In this document: in pieces, positions 8,417 to 18,594 of the stretch
Position numbering within the stretch: position 1 is the first letter of the stretch
Layout: each line of letters opens with the position of its first letter
DNA from: Pseudarthrobacter sulfonivorans
GTDB taxonomy: Bacteria; Actinomycetota; Actinomycetes; Actinomycetales; Micrococcaceae
Length of the DNA: 64,000 bases
Direction of reading: 5' to 3'
NCBI RefSeq assembly: GCF_024391045.1
Contig: NZ_JANFCZ010000010.1
Coordinates: 1-64,000 of the forward strand
The notes under the pieces: model-generated
Seen by the model: only the letters and a program-made list of their open reading frames with translations
What the model was told of the DNA's origin: nothing
The model's database searches: none
Position numbers and translations under genes: made by a program

Positions 8417-10044
8417 TGCCCCCAAAGGTAAAGGTGGACCTCGCCCCGTCCACCATGAAAGAACTCAAGGACACACTCTGGAAGGCCGCGGACAAGCTGC
8501 GCGGTTCCATGGACGCCTCGCAGTACAAGGACGTGATCCTGGGGCTGGTATTCCTGAAGTATGTGTCGGACGCGTTCGAGGAGCGGCGTTCGCAGATCCA
8601 GGCCGAGCTGGAGGCGGACGGGCTCAACGAAGAGCAGATCGCCCAGCTGATCGACGACGTGGATGAGTACACCGGCCGCGGCGTGTTCTGGGTGCCGGCG
8701 CAGGCGCGGTGGGAGTACCTCGCCGCGAACGCGAAGGGCCTCCCGGCAATGGACGGGGCAGCACCGAAGAGCATCGGACAGCTGATTGACGAGGCCATGG
8801 ACCTGGTCATGGCCGCCAACACCTCTCTGGCGGCCACGCTCCCCCGCATCTTCAACCGGGACAACGTGGACCAGCGGCGACTGGGCGAGCTGATGGACCT
8901 GCTGAACTCGGCCCGGTTCACCGGCCAGGGAGTCAGTAAGGCCCGCGACCTCCTCGGCGAGGTGTATGAATACTTCCTGGAGAAGTTCGCGCGGGCCGAG
9001 GGCAAGCGCGGCGGTGAGTTCTACACTCCTGCCGGCGTTGTCCGGGTACTGGTGGAGGTGATGGAGCCGAACCGCGGACGGGTGTACGACCCGTGCTGCG
9101 GTTCTGGCGGCATGTTCGTCCAGACGGAGAAGTTCCTAGAGGCCCACAACAAGGAGGGCTCGGACATCTCCGTGTACGGCCAGGAGCTGAACGAACGCAC
9201 CTGGCGGATGGCGAAGATGAACCTGGCCATCCACGGGCTCAACGCCAACCTGGCGTCCCGCTGGGGCGACACATTTGCCCGCGACCAGCATCCGGAGCTG
9301 ACCGGAGCCAACGGCGCGGACTTCATCATGGCCAACCCGCCGTTCAACATCAAGGACTGGGCCCGCTCCGAGTCCGACCCCCGCTGGAAGTACGGCGTCC
9401 CGCCGGCCGGCAACGCCAACTACGCGTGGATCCAGCACATCATTTCCAAGCTCGCGCCCGGTGGTTCTGCAGGCGTGGTGATGGCCAACGGCTCCATGTC
9501 CTCAAACTCCGGCGGCGAGGGCGAGATCCGCGCCCAGCTGGTGGAGGCCGATTTGGTGTCCTGCATGGTGGCGCTGCCCACCCAGCTCTTCCGGTCCACC
9601 GGCATCCCGGTGTGCACCTGGTTCTTCGCGAAAGACAAGACCGCCGGCCCTCGGGGTTCCGTGGACCGGACCGGTCAGGTGCTCTTCATCGACGCCCGGG
9701 ACCTGGGCTACATGGTGGACCGCGCCGAGCGTGCGTTGTCCGAGGAGGACATCGCCAAGATCGCCGGGACCTACCACGCATGGCGCGGCACCTCCTCGGC
9801 CACTGAGGAAGGATTGACGTACGACGACGAGCCCGGATTCTGCTATTCGGCTTCCCTTTCCGAGATCAAGGCTGCCGACTACGCGTTGACTCCCGGAAGG
9901 TACGTGGGGGCCGCCGAAGTGGCGGACGACGGCGAGCCGGTCGAGGAGAAGATCGCCCGGCTGTCGAAGGAACTGCTGGAGCAGTTCGACGAGTCCGAGC
10001 GGCTGGCTCAGGTCGTGCGCGCGCAGCTGGGGAGGGTGCAGTGA
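8416..10044 (+). CDS. hsdM: Type I restriction-modification methylase subunit HsdM
   Basis: 542 residues from the ATG at 8416 (AAGGAAC site); longer upstream frames are artefacts. The N-terminal helical domain (LKDTLWKAADKLRGSMDAS, LKYVSDAFEERR) is the HsdM_N type. The catalytic domain has the SAM motif DPCCGSGG at about residue 222 and NPPFNIKDW at about 307, the gamma-class N6-adenine signature. The GKRGGEFYTPAGVV lead-in is also typical. With HsdS it should methylate adenine in the system's bipartite target. It is coupled to the preceding gene (1-base overlap) and to hsdS (GTGA overlap). Confidence 0.95.
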   Translation: MPPKVKVDLAPSTMKELKDTLWKAADKLRGSMDASQYKDVILGLVFLKYVSDAFEERRSQIQAELEADGLNEEQIAQLIDDVDEYTGRGVFWVPAQARWEYLAANAKGLPAMDGAAPKSIGQLIDEAMDLVMAANTSLAATLPRIFNRDNVDQRRLGELMDLLNSARFTGQGVSKARDLLGEVYEYFLEKFARAEGKRGGEFYTPAGVVRVLVEVMEPNRGRVYDPCCGSGGMFVQTEKFLEAHNKEGSDISVYGQELNERTWRMAKMNLAIHGLNANLASRWGDTFARDQHPELTGANGADFIMANPPFNIKDWARSESDPRWKYGVPPAGNANYAWIQHIISKLAPGGSAGVVMANGSMSSNSGGEGEIRAQLVEADLVSCMVALPTQLFRSTGIPVCTWFFAKDKTAGPRGSVDRTGQVLFIDARDLGYMVDRAERALSEEDIAKIAGTYHAWRGTSSATEEGLTYDDEPGFCYSASLSEIKAADYALTPGRYVGAAEVADDGEPVEEKIARLSKELLEQFDESERLAQVVRAQLGRVQ

Positions 10045-11189
10045 TCGCGCCCCACCTACCACTGGCGGATATCGCTTCCGCTAAGGGGCTGGTTGGTGGT
10101 CCATTTGGTTCTTCATTAGTGAACAATGACTACAGGGCGAGCGGGGTTCCCGTAATTCGTGGAACGAATCTCGGCTTCGGAAGGCACTTGGGTGGTGACT
10201 TCGCTTTCGTTTCGGAGGGAAAAGTTGCACGAGACCTGTCAAGAAATACGGCGGCTCCCGACGACGTCGTCTTTACGCAGCGGGGAACGCTAGGACAGGT
10301 TGCCCTCGTCCCGGCGGATCCCTATCCCCTATACGTCGTATCCCAAAGCCAAATGCGGCTACGGGTGGACCCGTCCAAGGCGCTTGCTATGTACGTCTAC
10401 TATGCATGCGCATCGCAACCGTTCAATAGACAGATTGTGGACAATGCCATCAGTACCGGTGTACCTCACATTAACCTCGGAATTCTGAACCGCCTTACCA
10501 TTCCGCTGCCGTCCCTTCGCGAACAGCAGGCCATCGCGGAGGTCCTAGGCGCCCTCGACGACAAGATCGCTGCCAATACCAAACTGGCCGCTACGGCCCG
10601 GGACCTGGCCGAGTCGAACTTCCGGCTGATGATGCGGAATGCCGCAGATATGGCGACGCTGAGCGATATCATGTCGTTGGAATACGGGAAGGCATTGCCG
10701 ACGAGTACGCGCAGGCCTGGACCCGTGGACGTCTTCGGTAGCGGAGGTGTCACAGGCTCACACGATCAAGCCCTGTGCCCGGAACCGGGCGTAATTGTAG
10801 GGCGAAAGGGGACAGCCGGGGCTGTCCATTGGTCGCACAGGCCGTTCTTCCCGATCGATACGGCGTACTACGTCGTTCCGAAACTCGATGAAGTCAGCCA
10901 GGTCTTCAGCTACTTCCTTTTACGAACGCTTCGTCTCGACGAGATGAACAACGATTCCGCCGTGCCAGGGCTTAATCGAAATCAGGCTCATGCAGCGCCA
11001 ATCAGATTGCCGACGGCTTCCGCCATTCAAGAATTCACGCTGCTGGCAACTGAACTGTTCGACATTACCGCCCAACGGAACGAGGAGAACGCGACCCTGG
11101 CAGCAACCCGCGACACCCTCCTCCCCCAGCTCATGTCCGGGAAGCTGCGCGTCAAGGATGCGGAATCGCTGGTCGCTGCGGCTGTCTGA
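10041..11189 (+). CDS. hsdS: Type I restriction-modification specificity subunit HsdS
   Basis: 382 residues, starting at a GTG that overlaps the hsdM stop (GTGA). Two target-recognition domains (about 5-145 and 195-330) alternate with conserved helices. The first is LPSLREQQAIAEVLGALDDKI...ESNFRLMM, the second RNEENATLAATRDTLLPQLMSG, which ends in the standard 'LM SGKLRV'. Base composition inside the recognition domains is visibly less GC-rich than in hsdM and hsdR, as expected for domains exchanged between strains. It sets the target sequence of the whole complex. Confidence 0.93.
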   Translation: MIAPHLPLADIASAKGLVGGPFGSSLVNNDYRASGVPVIRGTNLGFGRHLGGDFAFVSEGKVARDLSRNTAAPDDVVFTQRGTLGQVALVPADPYPLYVVSQSQMRLRVDPSKALAMYVYYACASQPFNRQIVDNAISTGVPHINLGILNRLTIPLPSLREQQAIAEVLGALDDKIAANTKLAATARDLAESNFRLMMRNAADMATLSDIMSLEYGKALPTSTRRPGPVDVFGSGGVTGSHDQALCPEPGVIVGRKGTAGAVHWSHRPFFPIDTAYYVVPKLDEVSQVFSYFLLRTLRLDEMNNDSAVPGLNRNQAHAAPIRLPTASAIQEFTLLATELFDITAQRNEENATLAATRDTLLPQLMSGKLRVKDAESLVAAAV

Positions 11190-11260
11190 CCTTGGGCACA
11201 AATTGTCAGTGGCTGCCGATATGTTCGTGCGAACCACAGCCACCGCGAAGGGACCACATT

Positions 11261-12319
11261 ATGTCGGAGCCAGCATCGTTCGAGTCAACGCCTGCCAGAG
11301 CTGGCATGCCGGACTGGTATCCAGACTTGCTAGCCAACGTTTCCAAGGAGATCAGCGCCGGCCGTTCAAGGGCGGTCGCTGCCGTCAACCGTGAGATGCT
11401 GCTGTCGCACTGGACGATCGGCCGCGAGCTTGCCGACCGGGAGTCGGCAGAGGGCTGGGGCGCCAAGGTGGTAACCCGACTCTCCGCCGACATCCGCTCG
11501 GCGTTTCCGGATGCGCGCGGGTTCTCACCCCGCAACCTCCGCTACATGAAGTCGTTCGCGCAGGCCTGGACGGACTTCCCAATGTTGCAAGCGCCGCTTG
11601 CAACATTGCCGTGGTACCACCAGATAGCGCTGCTCGAGAAGCTCAGCGACCCGGAAACCCGGCTCTGGTACGCGGCCGCCGCCGTCGAAAGTGGTTGGTC
11701 GCGGAACGTCCTGGCCCATCACATCCAGACGAACCTCCACGAACGCTCCGGCAAGGCGATCAACAACTTCAAGGCGACGCTGCCGCCGTCGGACTCGGAT
11801 CTCGCCGAGCAGTCATTCAAGGATCCATACGTCTTCGACTTTGTGGCAATGACTGACCAGCGCAACGAACGCGGCCTGGAGAACCAGCTCATTCTTCACG
11901 TCGAAAGGTTCCTCCTAGAACTCGGCCAGGGGTTTGCGTTTGTCGGCCGGCAGGTCCGGCTCACCATCGGCGACGATGAGTTCTTTGCCGACCTGTTGTT
12001 TTACAACTTCAGGCTGCGCTGCTTTGTGGTGGTCGAACTCAAAGCCACAGCCTTCAAGCCCGAATACGTGGGCCAGATCAACATGTACATGTCCGCCGTC
12101 GACGACCTCATGGCGCACCCGGAGGACAGGCCCACCATCGGGCTTTTGCTCTGCAAGACCAAGAACAATGTGGTGGCGGAATACTCGCTTCAAGGGTTCT
12201 CCAAACCCATCGGGGTCGCTGAATGGGAATCGGAAATCGTCAAATCATTGCCCGAGGAATTCGTTTCCACCCTGCCCAGTATCAGCGAACTTGAAGCGGA
12301 ACTCTCGGGCGATGGATAA
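11261..12319 (+). CDS. DUF1016 (YhcG-like) PD-(D/E)xK nuclease domain protein
   Basis: 352 residues from the ATG at 11261, which has a GAAGGGA site; the frame is open to 11192. The N-terminal half (YPDLLANVSKEISAGRSRAV...SHWTIGRELADRE) is the DUF1016 N-domain. The C-terminal half is a PD-(D/E)xK fold with DDEFFADLLFYNFRLRCFVVVELK at about 238-258, the last ELK being the catalytic signature. DUF1016 proteins have been linked to Holliday-junction-like or recombination nucleases and often occur in restriction loci. Placed between hsdS and hsdR in the same direction, it is probably part of the operon as an accessory nuclease. Confidence 0.85.
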   Translation: MSEPASFESTPARAGMPDWYPDLLANVSKEISAGRSRAVAAVNREMLLSHWTIGRELADRESAEGWGAKVVTRLSADIRSAFPDARGFSPRNLRYMKSFAQAWTDFPMLQAPLATLPWYHQIALLEKLSDPETRLWYAAAAVESGWSRNVLAHHIQTNLHERSGKAINNFKATLPPSDSDLAEQSFKDPYVFDFVAMTDQRNERGLENQLILHVERFLLELGQGFAFVGRQVRLTIGDDEFFADLLFYNFRLRCFVVVELKATAFKPEYVGQINMYMSAVDDLMAHPEDRPTIGLLLCKTKNNVVAEYSLQGFSKPIGVAEWESEIVKSLPEEFVSTLPSISELEAELSGDG

Positions 12320-12351
12320 GCTGTGCAGTAAAAGACTTTGGGGGAATATCT

Positions 12352-15300
12352 GTGAGCACAACACCCGTCAAAATCCCGGCCATCGGTTTTTCCGAAGCAG
12401 ACTGGGAAGGGGTGGCCAAGGAGCGTCTGGGCGAACTCGATTGGAAGCCGATGACCGGCCAAGACATCGCTCCAGGCACCGGCCAACGCGACACCTGGGA
12501 CGAACTCCTGATCCGCTCGCGCTTGCTGGCGGCCCTGCAGAAATTCAATCCCACGGTGCCGCTGCAGTATCTCCAGCAGGCCGCCGCAGAAATTGCGTCG
12601 CCCAAATCCAACGATCCGATGGCCGAAAACCACCGGATCCACGGCTACTTCGTGGACGGCTACCGGCTCAGCTACATCGACACCGACGGCCTCGAAGCCA
12701 ACCCCACCATCCGTCTGCTCAGCCCCGACCCGGACCAGAACGACTGGCTCGCTGTCAACCAGGTCACGCTCATCCAGGGTGACTACAAACGCCGCTTCGA
12801 CCTCGTGCTGTACTGCAACGGCATGCCCGTCAGCATCGTCGAGCTCAAGAAGGCCGGCAGCGCCACGGCCGACGTCGCCGCCGCGCACGCCCAGCTCCAG
12901 ACCTACCTCCGAGAATTCCCGCTCGCCTTCCGCTTCTGCGTCTTCACCCTCGCCTCCGACGGCATCGAGGCCAAATACGGCACGCCGTTCACACCGCTCA
13001 ACCACTTCTCACCCTGGAACGTGGACGACGACGGCGTCCCTGTCGCTCCTGGCTACATGGAAGACGGGGAGGCGGTCACCCAGCTGGAGACAGCCCTGAA
13101 CGGGATGTACAACCAGACCCGCTTCCTTCAGCTGGTTAATAACTTCACCGCGTTCGACGGCGGCTCCGAGGGTTTGGTGAAAAGGATCGCCAAACCGCAC
13201 CAGTACTTTGCCGTGACCAAGGCCGTGGGCAGTACAGTCCAGGCCGTGGAAAGCAACGGGAAGGCTGGCGTCGTCTGGCACACCCAGGGCTCCGGCAAGT
13301 CCATGGAGATGGAGCTTTACACCAACCTTGTGGCACGGCACCCGCGGCTGAAGAACCCCACCGTTGTGGTCATCACGGACCGGAACGAACTGGATGGCCA
13401 GCTGTACGAAGGGTTCGCCAAAAGCCTGCTCCTGGCCGAGGCACCCAAGCAGATCCGCCGTCGTCATGAACTGCGGGACGAACTCTCAAACCGGACCACC
13501 GGCGGCATCTACTTCACCACCCTGCAGAAGTTCGGCCGGAGTAAAGCCGAGAAGGACGCCGGGGCCGACCACCCGCTGCTGTCTGACCGGCGGAACATCA
13601 TCGTGGTGGTGGACGAGGCGCACCGCAGCCACTATGACGACCTGGACGGCTATGCGCGGCACCTTCGCGACGCGCTGCCCCATGCAACCCTGATCGCGTT
13701 CACCGGGACGCCGATCTCTTTTGATGACCGCAATACGCGGGACGTCTTCGGCGATTACATTGACATCTACGACCTGTCGCGCGCCGTGGAGGACGGCGCC
13801 ACGGTACCTGTCTACTTCGAGCCGCGGCTGATCAAAGTTGAGTTGGCGGCCGGGATGACCGAAGAGGACCTGGACCGGTCCGCCGACGAACTCACCACGG
13901 GGCTCGACGACACGGAACGGGCGCGCATCGAGGCGAGTGTCGCCGTCGTCAACGCCGTCTACGGTGCGCCGCAGCGCATTGCGGCGCTGGCCGAGGACCT
14001 GGTGACGCACTGGGAGAACCGCAGCACGCGGATGAGGAAGTTCATTGAGTCGCCGGGCAAGGCGATGATCGTGGGCGGCACGCGGGAGATCTGCGCCAAC
14101 CTGTACGCGGCCATTGTGGCGCTGCGGCCGGAATGGCACTCGGATGACCTGTCCAAGGGGAAGATCAAGGTGGTGTACTCAGGCACGCCGTCCGACGCGC
14201 CCCCGGTGGTGAATCACGTGCGCCGCGATTCGCTGAATGCCCAGCTCAAGGAACGGCTCAAGGACGTCGATGACGAACTGGAGATGGTGATCGTCAAGGA
14301 CATGATGCTCACCGGCTACGACTCCCCTCCCCTGCACACCCTGTACCTGGACCGGCCGCTGCGGGGTGCGCTGCTGATGCAGACGCTGGCCCGTGTGAAC
14401 CGGACGTTCCGCGGCAAGGAGGACGGGCTCCTGGTGGCGTACGCACCGCTGGCGGAGAACCTGGCGAAGGCGCTGGCCGAGTACACGGACACTGACCAGC
14501 AGAAGAAGCCGGTGGGCAAGAACATCGACGACGCTATTGCGGTGACCACTGACCTGGTGGCGAAGATCGCCGGCCTGCTGGCCGGGTACGACTGGCGGGG
14601 TGTTTTGATGAAGGGCGGCCCGAAGGCCTTCCTGAATGCGGTGACCGGCGCGGTGAACTACCTGCGGTCGCCGGCGACGCCATTCGTTTCGCCTTCGCCC
14701 GACGAGGAGACCCTCGCCGCAGCCTACCGCCGGTTGTCCGGCCAGCTCTCGCGGGCTTGGGCGCTGTGTTCGGGCGCCGCGGCAATGGCTCCGCTGCTGC
14801 CCGAGGTGAAGATGTACGAGGAGATCCGGGTCTGGATGGCGAAGTTCGACGCCAACGACCGCCAGGCGTCCGGCGAGCCAGTGCCGGAGGACATCCAGCG
14901 GCTGCTGGGCGAGCTGATAGCTTCCGCTACCTCTTCCGGGGAGATACTCGACATCTACGAGGCCGCCGGCATGCCGAAGCCTTCCTTGGACGACCTGACA
15001 CCCGAGTTCATCGCGAAGACGCAGAAGGCCCGGAACCCTCAGCTGGCCATCGAAGCCCTGCGGAAACTCATTGCCGAGGAGTCCGTGGCGACAACCCGGA
15101 ACAACGTGATCCGGCAGCGTGCCTTCTCCGAACGCATTACCGAGCTGATGAAGAAGTACACCAACCAGCAGCTCACCTCAGCGGAGGTCATTGCCGAGCT
15201 GGTGGAGCTGGCCCGTGAAGTTGCCCTGGAAGGCAACCGCGGTGCGCACTTCACTCCCCCACTGAACTCGGACGAGCTCGCGTTCTACGATGCCGTTGCT

Positions 15301-15573
15301 TCGAACGAGTCTGCGGTGGAGGTGCAGGGCGAAGGGAAGCTGGCCGAGATTGCGCGGCAGCTCGTGAATGTCATGCGGCGCGATGTACGCACCGATTGGA
15401 CCGTACGGGACGACGTCCGTGCCAAGCTCCGCTCTTCAATCAAGCGGCTGCTTGTCCTCAACGGGTATCCGCCGGACAAGCAGCCCGAGGCCATCAAGCT
15501 CGTCATGGAGCAGATGGAGTCCATGGCGCCCCGGTTTGTTGAGGGGCGTAGCGGTCCTAAGCAATGGTTGTAA
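12352..15573 (+). CDS. hsdR: Type I restriction endonuclease/translocase subunit HsdR
   Basis: 1073 residues from a GTG with a GGGGGAATA site. The N-terminal nuclease domain has RFDLVLY...SIVELKK (about 148-168), a PD-(D/E)xK arrangement. It is followed by a superfamily 2 helicase motor: Walker A HTQGSGKS at about 310, motif II DEAHRSHYDD at about 420, and motif III LIAFTGTPI. Later motifs include VKDMMLTGYDSPPLHTLYLD and QTLARVNR. The C-terminal helical region should dock on the methylase. All key residues are present, so the restriction subunit looks functional. It is the last core gene of the system. Confidence 0.95.
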   Translation: MSTTPVKIPAIGFSEADWEGVAKERLGELDWKPMTGQDIAPGTGQRDTWDELLIRSRLLAALQKFNPTVPLQYLQQAAAEIASPKSNDPMAENHRIHGYFVDGYRLSYIDTDGLEANPTIRLLSPDPDQNDWLAVNQVTLIQGDYKRRFDLVLYCNGMPVSIVELKKAGSATADVAAAHAQLQTYLREFPLAFRFCVFTLASDGIEAKYGTPFTPLNHFSPWNVDDDGVPVAPGYMEDGEAVTQLETALNGMYNQTRFLQLVNNFTAFDGGSEGLVKRIAKPHQYFAVTKAVGSTVQAVESNGKAGVVWHTQGSGKSMEMELYTNLVARHPRLKNPTVVVITDRNELDGQLYEGFAKSLLLAEAPKQIRRRHELRDELSNRTTGGIYFTTLQKFGRSKAEKDAGADHPLLSDRRNIIVVVDEAHRSHYDDLDGYARHLRDALPHATLIAFTGTPISFDDRNTRDVFGDYIDIYDLSRAVEDGATVPVYFEPRLIKVELAAGMTEEDLDRSADELTTGLDDTERARIEASVAVVNAVYGAPQRIAALAEDLVTHWENRSTRMRKFIESPGKAMIVGGTREICANLYAAIVALRPEWHSDDLSKGKIKVVYSGTPSDAPPVVNHVRRDSLNAQLKERLKDVDDELEMVIVKDMMLTGYDSPPLHTLYLDRPLRGALLMQTLARVNRTFRGKEDGLLVAYAPLAENLAKALAEYTDTDQQKKPVGKNIDDAIAVTTDLVAKIAGLLAGYDWRGVLMKGGPKAFLNAVTGAVNYLRSPATPFVSPSPDEETLAAAYRRLSGQLSRAWALCSGAAAMAPLLPEVKMYEEIRVWMAKFDANDRQASGEPVPEDIQRLLGELIASATSSGEILDIYEAAGMPKPSLDDLTPEFIAKTQKARNPQLAIEALRKLIAEESVATTRNNVIRQRAFSERITELMKKYTNQQLTSAEVIAELVELAREVALEGNRGAHFTPPLNSDELAFYDAVASNESAVEVQGEGKLAEIARQLVNVMRRDVRTDWTVRDDVRAKLRSSIKRLLVLNGYPPDKQPEAIKLVMEQMESMAPRFVEGRSGPKQWL

Positions 15574-15697
15574 CAGAATTTCGTTGGGGCTACCCGGCAA
15601 GCCGATTGCCCCCACCCGTATAAACCACTGCCGGGGACACTCACGCATTAAGAGATTTTAACGACACCGTTGCGCATTAGCATGAGGACCATACAAA

Positions 15698-16708
15698 ATG
15701 AAACAAGAACTAACCGCATATATTAGCGACCTGACAATTACCAACCGAGTGTTGTTCGTCGCTGCCGCTATAGCGGGAGGGTTGCAGATTGTGAGTATGC
15801 TCGGCTACCTCGGCAATGAGCAGCCTTGGACGCTGCGCATCGTATCTTTTTCACTCCTGGCGTTGGTGGCAATTTTGTTAGAGACCCAGGTCCATCAGGT
15901 ACGACTCGAGAAGGACCGTGACGATAAAATCTCCAAACTTATCGAATCAGAAGGAGCCAATTCACGCGCGCTGGAAACAGTCAGCCAGAAGCTGGATGTG
16001 CTCACAAAGAGAAAAGCCCCGTATCACATCGAGCCGTCTTTTATTGAAAGTGAACTGGATGCTCTACTGGCGTCGGAGACAGCCAGCGTGTGGAAGTTCC
16101 GAGGCGGCTCAGGCCGTTGGCAACGGAGCCGCGTGCTACCCTCTCTCACTCGAATTAAAACCCGAGATGTCACATACAAAATGTTGATCTTAGATCCCCG
16201 AAATAACGCACTTTGTTCGCAATACGCCAAGTACCGGAATACTCATCGAAAGAACGGTGCAACTGAACAGGCGACTGCGGCATCGGTGAAAAATGACCTC
16301 TTGGCTTGTATCATCTCTGCGGCTTGGCACAGCGCACGTTCACGCATCACACCCTTTTTGTACTTGAACCAGACCTATAGCCCACTCAGGGTTGATTTGA
16401 GTAATGCCGGAGCGATGATGACAGTCTCAGACCTCTCAAGCCCGGGGCTATTCTGCCGACCAGAGTCCTGGTTTTACCAGTCTCTTGACGATGAGTTGGA
16501 ACGTTCATTGGATCAATCTCCGAAGATTGATTTCCAACACAACGAAATGGAACTCCACAGCGCCGACGCCCTTACTGTTGAACACACAGAGAGCATTCTT
16601 CGCAACACTCACATATCCACACCCCGCGGTCTGGAGCGCCTCGTGCCCGATTCGCAGCTTGCAGGGCTCGACGTTGCCGAAATCACGCGATTGTGCATTG
16701 CGGTCTGA
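15698..16708 (+). CDS. Unrecognised two-transmembrane protein with cytoplasmic coiled coil and C-terminal domain
   Basis: 336 residues; GAGGA site before the ATG. Two N-terminal membrane helices (RVLFVAAAIAGGLQIVSML and IVSFSLLALVAILLETQV) precede a charged coiled coil (about 65-110). The C-terminal domain of about 220 residues contains YKMLILDPRNNALCSQYAKY, SARSRITPFLYLNQTYSPLRVD and RPESWFYQSLDDELERSLD. The 'LILDP', 'P-LRVD-S' and 'FY' pattern recalls DUF5919/phospholipase-D-like domains, but no HKD motif is present. It shares its stop with the next start (TGATG). AT-richer codon use than its neighbours suggests recent acquisition. Likely a membrane effector or sensor; not assigned. Confidence 0.6.
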   Translation: MKQELTAYISDLTITNRVLFVAAAIAGGLQIVSMLGYLGNEQPWTLRIVSFSLLALVAILLETQVHQVRLEKDRDDKISKLIESEGANSRALETVSQKLDVLTKRKAPYHIEPSFIESELDALLASETASVWKFRGGSGRWQRSRVLPSLTRIKTRDVTYKMLILDPRNNALCSQYAKYRNTHRKNGATEQATAASVKNDLLACIISAAWHSARSRITPFLYLNQTYSPLRVDLSNAGAMMTVSDLSSPGLFCRPESWFYQSLDDELERSLDQSPKIDFQHNEMELHSADALTVEHTESILRNTHISTPRGLERLVPDSQLAGLDVAEITRLCIAV

Positions 16709-17385
16709 TGACGAACGCTGAGACGAAAAGAGTTAGCATGCTCGCTCAACTTGTGGATGATCTGAAAGCCGGCCGCATACCAATAGTCGCCCCTAAAGAG
16801 CCAGACTTAGTGCTCACAGATCTAGTCAGGGGGCTGGACCGGGTAGATGTGACATTGCATCCCCTCGGCTTTGTGCACTACGACCTGCAAAACCTGACGC
16901 CACTCGGGGCTGGAGAATTTGCGCGACTCCACGTATGGAATCCAAAGCTTTCCCCGCCCGACGCCGGAGGTGCAATACATGATCACACCTGGAATCTTTC
17001 GAGCCTAATTCTTAAGGGTTCTGTTCGAAATATAAATCTAAAACCGGAACCTGATGAGTCGGGCGACTTTACCGGTCTTAGAGTCAGATACGGACTAACC
17101 AACGAGTTCGAACCAGCAGGCAGATACAAATTGACCCTTATTAGCGATGATATCCATTCTGCGGGTAGTACCTACCGAATTCCCAGCAGGATAGTGCACG
17201 AGTCAAAGCTCCTTTCGGAATGCGCTGTGACTTTGGTCGTTGGATCATCAGATCAGCAAGCCGATGTCTTGGGCCCGCTTATTCTGACCAAAGGCAGCGC
17301 TGCGGCTCCTGGGACAAGGGTTCGCCAGGTACTAAGTAGACACGACGCGCAGGCCATCCTCGAGTCGCTGTTGCTTCAGCCGTGA
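16708..17385 (+). CDS. Cupin-fold protein coupled to the two-TM gene
   Basis: 225 residues from the ATG at 16708, which overlaps the preceding stop as TGATG; an earlier in-frame ATG at 16693 lies inside the upstream gene. The centre has cupin motif 1, GGAIHDHTWNLSSLILKGSV, with an H-x-H metal pair, and motif 2 near YRIPSRIVHESK with the third histidine. This resembles cysteine-dioxygenase-like or small-molecule-binding cupins. The substrate cannot be told. Codon use is AT-richer than the chromosome's. The tight coupling implies that it works with, or modulates, the membrane protein. A strong terminator follows. Confidence 0.65.
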   Translation: MTNAETKRVSMLAQLVDDLKAGRIPIVAPKEPDLVLTDLVRGLDRVDVTLHPLGFVHYDLQNLTPLGAGEFARLHVWNPKLSPPDAGGAIHDHTWNLSSLILKGSVRNINLKPEPDESGDFTGLRVRYGLTNEFEPAGRYKLTLISDDIHSAGSTYRIPSRIVHESKLLSECAVTLVVGSSDQQADVLGPLILTKGSAAAPGTRVRQVLSRHDAQAILESLLLQP

Positions 17386-17457
17386 CTGAGACGAACCAAA
17401 ACGCAACCGCAGTCTCCAAAGATTCCGTGCCTGCGTAGTTAAGTAGTTAAGTAGCGT

Positions 17458-17496
17458 CATGGCCCCGGATCCTCCTGACGAGGATCCGGGGCCATG
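17458..17496. terminator. Bidirectional terminator between the defence island and nrdF
   Basis: A perfect 17-bp stem (CATGGCCCCGGATCCTC and complement) with loop CTGAC separates convergent transcription units. The run ATTTGTTT follows on the + strand. It also marks the right border of the island. Confidence 0.8.
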
Positions 17497-17524
17497 ATTT
17501 GTTTCAGTATTCGGTACAAGGCGA

Positions 17525-18535
<1,011 letters not shown>

Positions 18536-18538
18536 TTA

Positions 18539-18576
18539 AGCGTACGACGGCGGGCGGGCACCCGCCGTCGTACGCT
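18539..18576 (-). terminator. Hairpin between nrdE and nrdF
   Basis: A 16-bp perfect stem (AGCGTACGACGGCGGG and complement, loop CGGGCA) stands after nrdE and before nrdF. It could partially terminate or protect the nrdE message, or give nrdF its own level. No T-run follows on the minus strand. Confidence 0.6.
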
Positions 18577-18594
18577 CACCGATTTAGTTGAAGA

